From: a virus
IMG/VR virus record: IMGVR_UViG_3300050821_003884
Coordinates: 16,898-80,897 of that record
Reading direction: 5' to 3' (one strand)
Length of the DNA stretch: 64,000 bases
Below, piece by piece: positions 38,486 to 44,407 of this stretch. The position numbers and the translations under genes are program-made. The notes beneath the pieces were generated by a model, which saw only the letters and a program-made list of their open reading frames with translations, did not search any database and was not told the origin of the DNA. Numbering within the stretch: the first letter of the stretch is position 1; each line of letters begins with the position of its first letter.

Positions 38486-38704
38486 ATGGCCTATCTGAAG
38501 GAACGCATGAACGGAACCGTCGTTACCCAGCCCCACAAAATGCGGGTGATGCTGAGAGGTAAAATTTCCAACCTGCTTACGCAGTACACCCTTGATGAAG
38601 TGCTGGGCGAGATTGCCGCGCAGCGGCCCACATTCGACATCCATCTCGTAGTGGCCGGACGCAAAGCGGCCAACGGACAGGAAGCGCTCAGCGACCAGCA
38701 GTAA
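38486..38704 (+). CDS. Small hypothetical protein, 72 aa
   Basis: MAYLKERMNGTVVTQPHKMRVM is followed by ISNLLTQYTLDEVLGEIAAQ. Basic at the start, acidic at the end, ribosome site AAAGGACA. No family was recognised. Confidence 0.55.
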   Translation: MAYLKERMNGTVVTQPHKMRVMLRGKISNLLTQYTLDEVLGEIAAQRPTFDIHLVVAGRKAANGQEALSDQQ

Positions 38705-38731
38705 GTTTTTTCGGAGTTCGGAGGTGACGTA

Positions 38732-38971
38732 ATGCCCGCCATCCGGGAACCAGAAACAGCCTTTTCTATCGGCGTCTGTTCTTTCAACCTGCGCCTGATG
38801 TCGGACGAACTGCGCCGGGAAGTGGAGCGAAGACTCTCCGGCCTGCCGATTGAGTATTCCCGCCTAACCGTGCGCTCCCGCGATGGCCAGACGCGCAGGC
38901 AGATCGTGTGGCACCTGCGCGGCGAAGACTCACCCACTTACACGCAAAGCGATTTACAAGTGATTGAATGA
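38732..38971 (+). CDS. Small hypothetical protein, 79 aa
   Basis: It has FSIGVCSFNLRLMSDELRREVERRLSG, then YSRLTVRSRDGQTRRQIVWHLR. An alpha/beta protein with GGAGGTGA before the ATG. It overlaps the next gene by ATGA. Confidence 0.55.
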   Translation: MPAIREPETAFSIGVCSFNLRLMSDELRREVERRLSGLPIEYSRLTVRSRDGQTRRQIVWHLRGEDSPTYTQSDLQVIE

Positions 38972-39231
38972 CAAACAACGCCAAATGGCGCGACAAGGTG
39001 CGCGAGGAATTAAAAAAGGGCGGCAGCGAGGCTCCCTGCCCCTTTTGCGGCGTTCCCCGCGTCCAGCGCAGCGACTACATTCGCTGCTGCCGCTGCGGCG
39101 TCAACTGGCTGAAAGGCGAAGCGCTCGACTGTGACCCGCGCAGGGAACGCCAGCGCAGGCATCAGGAGCTGGCTGCGGCCACGCTGTCGGGAAATAAGGC
39201 AGGGAAGAAGGAAGAGCATGCCGGACGATAA
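38968..39231 (+). CDS. Zinc-ribbon protein, 87 aa
   Basis: CPFCGVPRVQRSDYIRCCRC, then GVNWLKGEALD, gives a two-knuckle ribbon. The C-terminal part is basic and helical. It is part of the coupled small-gene operon. Confidence 0.6.
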   Translation: MTNNAKWRDKVREELKKGGSEAPCPFCGVPRVQRSDYIRCCRCGVNWLKGEALDCDPRRERQRRHQELAAATLSGNKAGKKEEHAGR

Positions 39232-39409
39232 CATCACGTTCACCATCACGGGCAATGAATATATGCAGCTGCTGCTCATGATGGGCTACGCCACGGGCGC
39301 GGCCAGCAGGGAAGAAGATCAGCCCCTGTTGCGCAGCTTTCTGCGGCTGGCCAACAGCATCAACAAGGACAATCCCAAGTGGATACCTTACGAAGTGCCG
39401 GAAGAATAA
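39218..39409 (+). CDS. Small hypothetical protein, 63 aa
   Basis: MPDDNITFTITGNEYMQLLLMMGYAT is followed by LRSFLRLANSINKDNPKWIPY. I recall similar short proteins in many phages as DUF-type, without known function. GGAAGAG lies before the ATG, and the gene overlaps the previous one by 14 bases. Confidence 0.6.
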   Translation: MPDDNITFTITGNEYMQLLLMMGYATGAASREEDQPLLRSFLRLANSINKDNPKWIPYEVPEE

Positions 39410-39436
39410 AAATTATTCCAAGGAGAATTAAAACTC

Positions 39437-39661
39437 ATGCGCTGTAGGAGACACCGCCGTTTCAACTGCATCGTTTGTACGCCCCAGCCCGCCGCTGCGG
39501 CCACAAGCGACGACTCTTCCTCATCCACGTTGCTGAATCTCGCAGTCGCCGAAAGCGTTGTCGAGACATTCAGCTCCGCGCCCGACTCACAGCCTGACAG
39601 CAACCCCTTCTCCGGCAGCGACGGCATGACCGGTGGCGGCGGCGCAGGCGGAGACTTCTGA
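39437..39661 (+). CDS. Small Cys/Ser-rich protein with GGGG tail
   Basis: This 74-aa protein starts MRCRRHRRFNCIVCTPQ and ends NPFSGSDGMTGGGGAGGDF. A basic Cys start, a helical centre and a Gly-rich aromatic end occur in a class of tiny conserved bacterial and phage proteins. Its function is unknown. Confidence 0.6.
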   Translation: MRCRRHRRFNCIVCTPQPAAAATSDDSSSSTLLNLAVAESVVETFSSAPDSQPDSNPFSGSDGMTGGGGAGGDF

Positions 39662-39670
39662 GGTGTTCTG

Positions 39671-40303
39671 ATGAAAGTCGAAGTGACCAACGAATTAAAA
39701 CTGCGCTGGCCGGAAGGCTGGATTCGTACCCTGATCGAGCTGCGCAAGCACGACGCGCACTGGAAGAAGCCGCTCAGCTATTACGAGCAGCAGACAGTCA
39801 GGGAGCTGACGCTCATGGGCGCGACGGCGGTGCTGATTACCCATGGAACGTTCGACAAGGAGCGCATGGACCCCGGCGTTTCTGTCTGGTTCTCGCTCAC
39901 CAAGGAAGACTACTCGTGGCAGACGCTGCTGGGCCTGCCGCCCGCACCCACGCTGGACGAGATCGATACGAACTATCGTGAGCGGGTCAAGCCCATCCAC
40001 CCTGACCGCGAAGGCGGCGACATCGAACTGTTCAAGCGCTATGGAGAAGCCCGCAAACGCGCCCGCGACTGGGTTCTGGGCACGCATGCGGATCGCCACG
40101 AGTACGTGATGGCGCTGGATCGCTACACCACGATTCGTGCGAATCTGGCCGGACTCTCCAGTGCCTTCCGCAGCTTCCGCTCCCTGCAAAAACTGGGCAT
40201 GCCCACGATTCTCGAACGGGTGCTGGACAAGGCTTTCAAGGCTGCACTACCTATGAACGCATCGGGAGACGCCCATGAGCCTCGTGCTGAACGCACTGCC
40301 TGA
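39671..40303 (+). CDS. J-domain-like phage protein
   Basis: This 210-aa protein carries LLGLPPAPTLDEIDTNYRER, then VKPIHPDREGGDIELFKRYGEA, a J-domain with the key HPD at 110-112. J domains stimulate the ATPase of Hsp70/DnaK. The N-terminal 80 residues form a separate domain (MGATAVLITHGTFDK). It may recruit host DnaK for replication or assembly. Its last 29 bases overlap the next gene. Confidence 0.7.
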   Translation: MKVEVTNELKLRWPEGWIRTLIELRKHDAHWKKPLSYYEQQTVRELTLMGATAVLITHGTFDKERMDPGVSVWFSLTKEDYSWQTLLGLPPAPTLDEIDTNYRERVKPIHPDREGGDIELFKRYGEARKRARDWVLGTHADRHEYVMALDRYTTIRANLAGLSSAFRSFRSLQKLGMPTILERVLDKAFKAALPMNASGDAHEPRAERTA

Positions 40304-40742
40304 TCTGCACTCCGAAATCGCCTCTCTCCGGCGTGAGCTGGAGAAGAAGAATCTGCGCCTCGCGGAAGTGGAAGAAGAGCTGACGCGGGAGCGAAATAAA
40401 AACCGCACCATCGAGGCCGGGGCGGAGAAACTGCGCAACATTCTCGATCCGCTGGTGAACGCTCTGGCCGCCATCTACGGGCGTATGGAGGCCATCGGCA
40501 TCGATGGCTCCGCGCCCGCCAACGACTCCAAGCGGGAAGTCTGGGAGTCGTGGAAGCAGAAGCTGGGCGGCCTGACGGCCAAGGCGATTGATGTGCTCAT
40601 GCTGCACGGCCCCATGAATCAGACGCAGCTACGCATTCAGTTAGCCTGCGCCTCACGCTCCGTAACCAACATCGTCGGCGCACTCAACAAGGCTGGACTG
40701 ATCAACAAAGTGGACGGGAAGATCGCGCTCAAGGAGCTGTAG
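40275..40742 (+). CDS. Coiled-coil plus winged-helix protein
   Basis: This 155-aa protein has an N-terminal coiled coil (about 12-55, LRRELEKKNLRLAEVEEELT) and a C-terminal winged-helix-like part AIDVLMLHGPMNQTQLRIQL, then SRSVTNIVGALNKAGLI. It is probably a DNA-binding regulator or a replication-associated protein. It overlaps the J-domain gene. Confidence 0.6.
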   Translation: MSLVLNALPDLHSEIASLRRELEKKNLRLAEVEEELTRERNKNRTIEAGAEKLRNILDPLVNALAAIYGRMEAIGIDGSAPANDSKREVWESWKQKLGGLTAKAIDVLMLHGPMNQTQLRIQLACASRSVTNIVGALNKAGLINKVDGKIALKEL

Positions 40743-40744
40743 CG

Positions 40745-40948
40745 ATGATTATCATCCTGAATGTACCGACCCCGACACCCATCTCCGTGTGGCACTCCGC
40801 AATCTATCTTCACCAAGACAGAGCGCTGGCCTACCGGCATGCCGGATTTCTGGAAGCGATGACCGGCGACCGTTGCCGGGTCGTAAAACACGGGCTGATG
40901 GGGTATCGCGTGGCCCGCTTCGATCCCGGCGGCGGGGAAGCGGAATAA
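40745..40948 (+). CDS. Small hypothetical protein, 67 aa
   Basis: MIIILNVPTPTPISVWHSAIYL opens a strand-rich protein ending GYRVARFDPGGGEAE. It begins two bases after the previous stop. No family was recognised. Confidence 0.5.
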   Translation: MIIILNVPTPTPISVWHSAIYLHQDRALAYRHAGFLEAMTGDRCRVVKHGLMGYRVARFDPGGGEAE

Positions 40949-40964
40949 TTCCAACTCGGTTCAT

Positions 40965-41171
40965 CTAGAACCCCCAGATCGATTCCGGCTCTTTGCTGTG
41001 CGCTGCCAGTACGCGATTGCGATGCGGCGCGGGCAGGAAGACCTTGCCGCCCATGCCGCCGGGTTTGTCGGCAAGGCAGCGGGCTGTGATCGCCGCACGG
41101 CAGTCCGGACAGACGATGCTCAGCGTCTGCTCGTCGTAGTCGTCGAAGCCTGTCTCTACTTTATGGATCAT
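40965..41171 (-). CDS. Zinc-finger protein on the opposite strand
   Basis: This 68-aa protein has IVCPDCRAAITARCLADKPG, then APHRNRVLAAH. The CPxCxAxxxxxC...HxxRV order matches a phage and actinobacterial zinc finger often fused to HTH regulators. It is transcribed away from the 41300 gene, and the palindrome at 41190 lies between the two starts. It may control that divergent promoter. Confidence 0.65.
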   Translation of the reverse strand: MIHKVETGFDDYDEQTLSIVCPDCRAAITARCLADKPGGMGGKVFLPAPHRNRVLAAHSKEPESIWGF

Positions 41172-41189
41172 ATCTACCCCGACTAATAA

Positions 41190-41209
41190 ATGATGATGAT
41201 CATCATCAT
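41190..41209. promoter_or_regulatory. Perfect 20-bp palindrome between divergent genes
   Basis: ATGATGATGATCATCATCAT lies between the - strand zinc-finger gene and the + strand 41300 gene. The core TGATGATCATCA is also at 36812-36823. It is a likely operator for the zinc finger or for the HTH protein at 41643. Confidence 0.55.
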
Positions 41210-41299
41210 AACTATAGACTTATTAACATCCATGCTTGACTTAGGCGCATGATAGGCGCATGTTATCACCTTGTGATGGCGCATTTGTTGGAGAAATAT

Positions 41300-41479
41300 A
41301 TGATGAACAATCAAGGGAGGATAATCGACCTGCTGGTGCGCTACTGGGGGCTGGGGAAAGAACTGGACGAGGACGAGAGGGCAGTGCTGCTTACGGCTCT
41401 CGACGAGGAGAATAAGCTGCTGCGCGGGCCGATCCACCAGCGGGCGCTGGAGCGCCTGAAGGAGAAGGGAATTGAGTAA
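41300..41479 (+). CDS. Small helical acidic protein, 59 aa
   Basis: MMNNQGRIIDLLVRYWGLGKE is followed by LDEENKLLRGPIHQRALERL. It begins behind TTGGAGAAAT. Helical and acidic, with no family recognised. The stop overlaps the next start by one base. Confidence 0.6.
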   Translation: MMNNQGRIIDLLVRYWGLGKELDEDERAVLLTALDEENKLLRGPIHQRALERLKEKGIE

Positions 41480-41868
41480 TGGACGATCCCCTCTGCGGCT
41501 ACTGCCACATGCCGCTCAGCCTGCACTGCAAAGGCCACCAGTCGCATTCGGACGGACGCCATGGAACCTGTATATGCGTGAGCCGCCACTGTCTCGCGCC
41601 GCTGTGCGACTGTCTTGATTTCCGGCCACCAGAGGAGAAGCCATGCCCCGCCCCAAACCCACCAGCAAGGCGCTGTACGAGCGCAAGGACCGCGCTCAGG
41701 AATGGAAAGTGTTCCGCAGAAACAACCTGCTCACCCAGAAGCGGCTGGCGCATATCATGGGCGTCTCCCGCCGCACCATCCAGTTGGTCGAAGGCGCATA
41801 TATTACCCCGCATCCGAAAACCCTGCGCCTCTTCAGCCAGTTTAAAAACAAGTACGATAGCCGCGTAA
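41479..41868 (+). CDS. Cys-rich protein overlapping the HTH gene
   Basis: Residues 1-55 look real: PLCGYCHMPLSLHCKGHQSH, then CICVSRHCLAPLCDCLDF. This is a Cys/His cluster that could bind two metals. After about residue 55 the frame runs on for 226 nt through the HTH gene in another frame, and this tail (PPARRCTSARTALRNGKCS) has the look of a shadow. Either a long overlap is real or the normal stop was lost. Confidence 0.45.
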   Translation: MDDPLCGYCHMPLSLHCKGHQSHSDGRHGTCICVSRHCLAPLCDCLDFRPPEEKPCPAPNPPARRCTSARTALRNGKCSAETTCSPRSGWRISWASPAAPSSWSKAHILPRIRKPCASSASLKTSTIAA

Positions 41869-41879
41869 ATACTGCATGA
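41643..41879 (+). CDS. HTH XRE-type regulator, 78 aa
   Basis: EWKVFRRNNLLTQKRLAHIM, then GVSRRTIQLVEGAYITPHPK, is a classic XRE/Cro helix-turn-helix. GGAGAAGCC precedes the ATG. It probably binds palindromic operators; TGATGATCATCA sites at 36812 and 41190 are the nearest candidates. It is a candidate switch regulator for the right arm. Confidence 0.75.
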   Translation: MPRPKPTSKALYERKDRAQEWKVFRRNNLLTQKRLAHIMGVSRRTIQLVEGAYITPHPKTLRLFSQFKNKYDSRVNTA

Positions 41880-41901
41880 TTTAAAAACAAAGGAGAAATT
41901 T

Positions 41902-42288
41902 ATGACTGATACTGTTGATTTCGTCGAAGCGCTTTCGGGCGAGGAAATCGTTATCGATCTGTGCTCGCAACTGGCCGAGAAGCTGCGCAAGGACTGCAAC
42001 CTGAGAGAGTCGGACAGCTATCAGGGCGGCTACATGGCCAAGATCACGGTGCATCTGGAAGCTTACGGCATGGACACCGCCACTGTGGATGCCACGGTTG
42101 CGACCGGCACCGAGCAGGATCATCCGGATGAGCTGCTGGACGCCGAGTACGAGATTCCCGTTGAACCTTTGCTGAATGTGGTGCGCGAGCGCTCCGAGCA
42201 GCCGGTGCCCACGCTGGCGGAAGAAGGCGGGCAGCCGGTAGTGAAGTCGCGCCGTTACGTGCGCCGCGAGCAGAAGGTTTCAGTGTAA
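41902..42288 (+). CDS. Hypothetical protein, 128 aa
   Basis: It has a helical N-terminus (EEIVIDLCSQLAEKLRKDCN), then a beta part (GGYMAKITVHLEAYGMDTATV). The C-terminal 30 residues are basic. AGGAGAAATTT is its ribosome site. A GC-rich hairpin (GTGCGGC/GCCGCAC, about 42339-42374) follows it. Confidence 0.55.
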   Translation: MTDTVDFVEALSGEEIVIDLCSQLAEKLRKDCNLRESDSYQGGYMAKITVHLEAYGMDTATVDATVATGTEQDHPDELLDAEYEIPVEPLLNVVRERSEQPVPTLAEEGGQPVVKSRRYVRREQKVSV

Positions 42289-42387
42289 GAAACAGAGCGT
42301 CATCCTCCGCTTAGAAATTAAATTTCAGGCGGGGATGCGGGGTGCGGCGGACTTCTTGGGGGAGGCTGCCGCACGTTATCTCGCGAG

Positions 42388-42780
42388 ATGGAGAAACCCG
42401 CCAACCGAGTGAGCGGCATGCCGATGACAGACGATCAACTGAATTCCTTCGCAGAACGATTCGTACTATCATTCGAGAAATTAGCGTTAGCTCTGGAGGG
42501 CTTGAATGAAACCTACCGACGACAGTACGCCAGCCAGTACCCGGAACGCAGGGAAGTCAGGGAAGCCGTCGTCACGCGGATCCAGTCCGAAGAAGACAGA
42601 ATCCGCGAAGCGCAGGGCGCAAGCAGCAGGCCCCTCTCCGCGTGGCTCAGCGAAGTCGAAGACGAGGAAGAAGAGGCAGAATTTATTGGAGTTCGTGAGC
42701 GCGAATGGCTCGACGCCCAAAGAACCCCCGCCACCGCTCAAGGACGTGAAGGCGATCACACGGAAGAGGGAGAATCCTAA
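42388..42780 (+). CDS. Acidic phage protein overlapping the next gene out of frame
   Basis: This protein of up to 130 aa has MPMTDDQLNSFAERFVLSFEKLALALEGLNE, then PERREVREAVVTRIQSEEDRIREAQ and EEAEFIGVREREWLDAQR. I recall related proteins near phage terminase genes. It overlaps the 42506 gene by 275 bases in another frame. Start 42388 or 42418. The amino-acid composition of the overlap is sensible in this frame. Confidence 0.5.
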   Translation: MEKPANRVSGMPMTDDQLNSFAERFVLSFEKLALALEGLNETYRRQYASQYPERREVREAVVTRIQSEEDRIREAQGASSRPLSAWLSEVEDEEEEAEFIGVREREWLDAQRTPATAQGREGDHTEEGES

Positions 42781-43405
42781 GCGCACCCTCACCGCGCTCA
42801 AGCGCCTTGGCGTCTCCGCGAAAGAGCTGGCGCTCGCTCCCCAGATCACGCCTTTGCTCAAGCGGGCCGAGGGTGGCGTCGAACAGGTTATAGCCGCCAT
42901 GCGCTTTGCTCCCGACGAAGTAATTGCCGCATTTCTGGAAAAATATGACTCCATCCGCGCCGGAGATCGCGAGCGCCTGAGCATTGAAGCTGTTGCGCTG
43001 GCCGCGCAGATCAACATTGCCCACCTACTCGGATCGATCCAGTTGGCGCTTCAGCAGCAGTCGGTAAACACGGTAAAAATTATCGCGGTAACCAATCACC
43101 ATAAGATCACCGAAGCCAGAGTCGCTTACGGCATGTTGCCGCTGGGTGAAAGAGATCGTACCGCGCTCGATACCGCCATGGGATTTTTACCTTCGCCTAA
43201 AGGGCCGACCTTCATCAACAAAGCAATATTCGGATCAGGCAAGAATGTGATGGACCAGCAGCGGAGCGGCGACGATGACGAGGAAGGCGAGCTGGTCAAT
43301 AGCGACGATATCGACTTAGACCGTTTGTTCCCACCTGCAAATCTCATGCAGGAACGGCTTCAGGCAATCAGGCAGCGCCAGTTACCGTCGGGGACGAAGC
43401 CCTGA
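42506..43405 (+). CDS. DNA-packaging-region protein (possible small terminase-like role)
   Basis: This 299-aa protein has a Lys/Ser/Pro-rich first 75 residues that overlap the previous gene. An ordered helical part follows (TLTALKRLGVSAKELALAPQITPLL, GVEQVIAAMRFAPDEVIAAFLEKY, ISRA-like repeats), with an acidic C-terminus (GDDDEEGELVNSDDIDLDRL). GGAGGG lies before the ATG. The position two genes before terL and the DNA-binding-like N-terminus make a terminase small subunit possible, but no signature was seen. Confidence 0.6.
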   Translation: MKPTDDSTPASTRNAGKSGKPSSRGSSPKKTESAKRRAQAAGPSPRGSAKSKTRKKRQNLLEFVSANGSTPKEPPPPLKDVKAITRKRENPKRTLTALKRLGVSAKELALAPQITPLLKRAEGGVEQVIAAMRFAPDEVIAAFLEKYDSIRAGDRERLSIEAVALAAQINIAHLLGSIQLALQQQSVNTVKIIAVTNHHKITEARVAYGMLPLGERDRTALDTAMGFLPSPKGPTFINKAIFGSGKNVMDQQRSGDDDEEGELVNSDDIDLDRLFPPANLMQERLQAIRQRQLPSGTKP

Positions 43406-43424
43406 GCGTGAAAGGAAACAGATT

Positions 43425-44285
43425 ATGGTGTCCGATTCTTATAAAGCGCAATATCCTCCTCTGACTCTGTCGAGTTCATACGAACAGGAAGCCATGAATT
43501 GCGTGCTTACCGGCACCGCTGCGGCCTCCCACTCGACCGGGGACGGGGTCATAATTTACACCGTGCCGCCGCCGTCCCCGGAACCTCCGGTAGAACCGCT
43601 TCCAGAGGGGCCGCCATCGGAACTGGCCACGCTGCACATGGACATGAATGACTCGACGGACAACATCGTGGCCTTGGAAAACAAGGCGTTCACGCCGGTT
43701 GTCGGCAGCATTCTCCAGATCGATGCTGAGTACATGGCCGTCACCGATGCGGCCAACCGCAATAATCTGCAAGTGAGCCGTGCGGCCTGCGGTTCCGACA
43801 TCGGCACGCACACGGCGGGAGTCGAGGTAACGATCTGGGGAGCGTCGCCGCCGACTGATTTGGCCAGCGGGACAGGCGTACTCCACATGCCCATGAACGA
43901 TTCCACCGACAGCATCGTGGCCCTTGAAGACAAGGCGTCATCGGTGGCTGCTGGCAGTGTTCTCGGGATTGACGCCGAGTACATGATGGTTACCGACGCC
44001 ACCAATCTCAACAACCTTGCCGTCACCCGTGCGACTTGCGGCTCCGCTATTGGCCCGCACGCGGAAGGGGCGCAGGTGACGATGTGGGGAAATGGATCAT
44101 CTGCCCAGACGGCGACGAAGACGAAGGGTACGCACCACAATAAAGCTGCTGCTGCGTCAGGCGGCGAGGCCAGCGCTCACAAGACATCGAAACAAATCCG
44201 CCCTGAGACTGCGGCTGAGGAACGGCGGCGCGAAGACGCGGAAGATGACAAAGCTGGCGAGGTACACGCCAAGAAGAAGAAGTAA
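43425..44285 (+). CDS. Two-repeat protein with Lys-rich tail, possibly virion-associated
   Basis: This 286-aa protein has two tandem repeats of about 73 residues, at roughly 66-138 and 146-218. Each reads LHMxMNDSTDxIVALExKA, then GSxLxIDAEYMxVTDAxN, then AxCGSxIGxHxxGxxVTxWG. A Pro-rich linker (VPPPSPEPPVEPLPEGPPSE) precedes them and a Lys/Glu-rich tail ends AKKKK. The repeat motif (IDxEYMxVT...TRAxCGSxxGxH) occurs in phage tail or decoration proteins. It lies just upstream of the late promoter and terL. Confidence 0.6.
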   Translation: MVSDSYKAQYPPLTLSSSYEQEAMNCVLTGTAAASHSTGDGVIIYTVPPPSPEPPVEPLPEGPPSELATLHMDMNDSTDNIVALENKAFTPVVGSILQIDAEYMAVTDAANRNNLQVSRAACGSDIGTHTAGVEVTIWGASPPTDLASGTGVLHMPMNDSTDSIVALEDKASSVAAGSVLGIDAEYMMVTDATNLNNLAVTRATCGSAIGPHAEGAQVTMWGNGSSAQTATKTKGTHHNKAAAASGGEASAHKTSKQIRPETAAEERRREDAEDDKAGEVHAKKKK

Positions 44286-44290
44286 AGCTC

Positions 44291-44319
44291 TTGACGCTAA
44301 GTAATAACACGAATTAGTT
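44291..44319 (+). promoter_or_regulatory. Candidate late promoter P1
   Basis: TTGACG, 17 nt, TTAGTT, followed by GAGATACAG (44332-44340) and the terminator at 44364. The same arrangement (TTGACG-17-ATAGTT, GAGATACAG, hairpin) occurs at 49521. Confidence 0.55.
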
Positions 44320-44363
44320 TTAGTTCCATCGGAGATACAGGCCACCCGCACGGGACAGGTCAT

Positions 44364-44397
44364 GGCTCTGGCACTTATGCCAGAGCCATTTTTATTT
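44364..44397 (+). terminator. Intrinsic terminator before terL
   Basis: GGCTCTGGCA-CTTA-TGCCAGAGCC is a perfect ten-pair stem followed by ATTTTTATTT. It lies between promoter P1 and the terL start at 44408, so readthrough or antitermination would be needed to express terL from P1. Confidence 0.8.
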
Positions 44398-44407
44398 GCG
44401 GAGGGAA

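Noticed and set aside
41190-41209. Microsatellite explanation of the ATG/CAT palindrome
   Set aside because: A simple ATG repeat would not switch exactly to CAT at its centre, and the core recurs at another promoter region; an operator is more likely.
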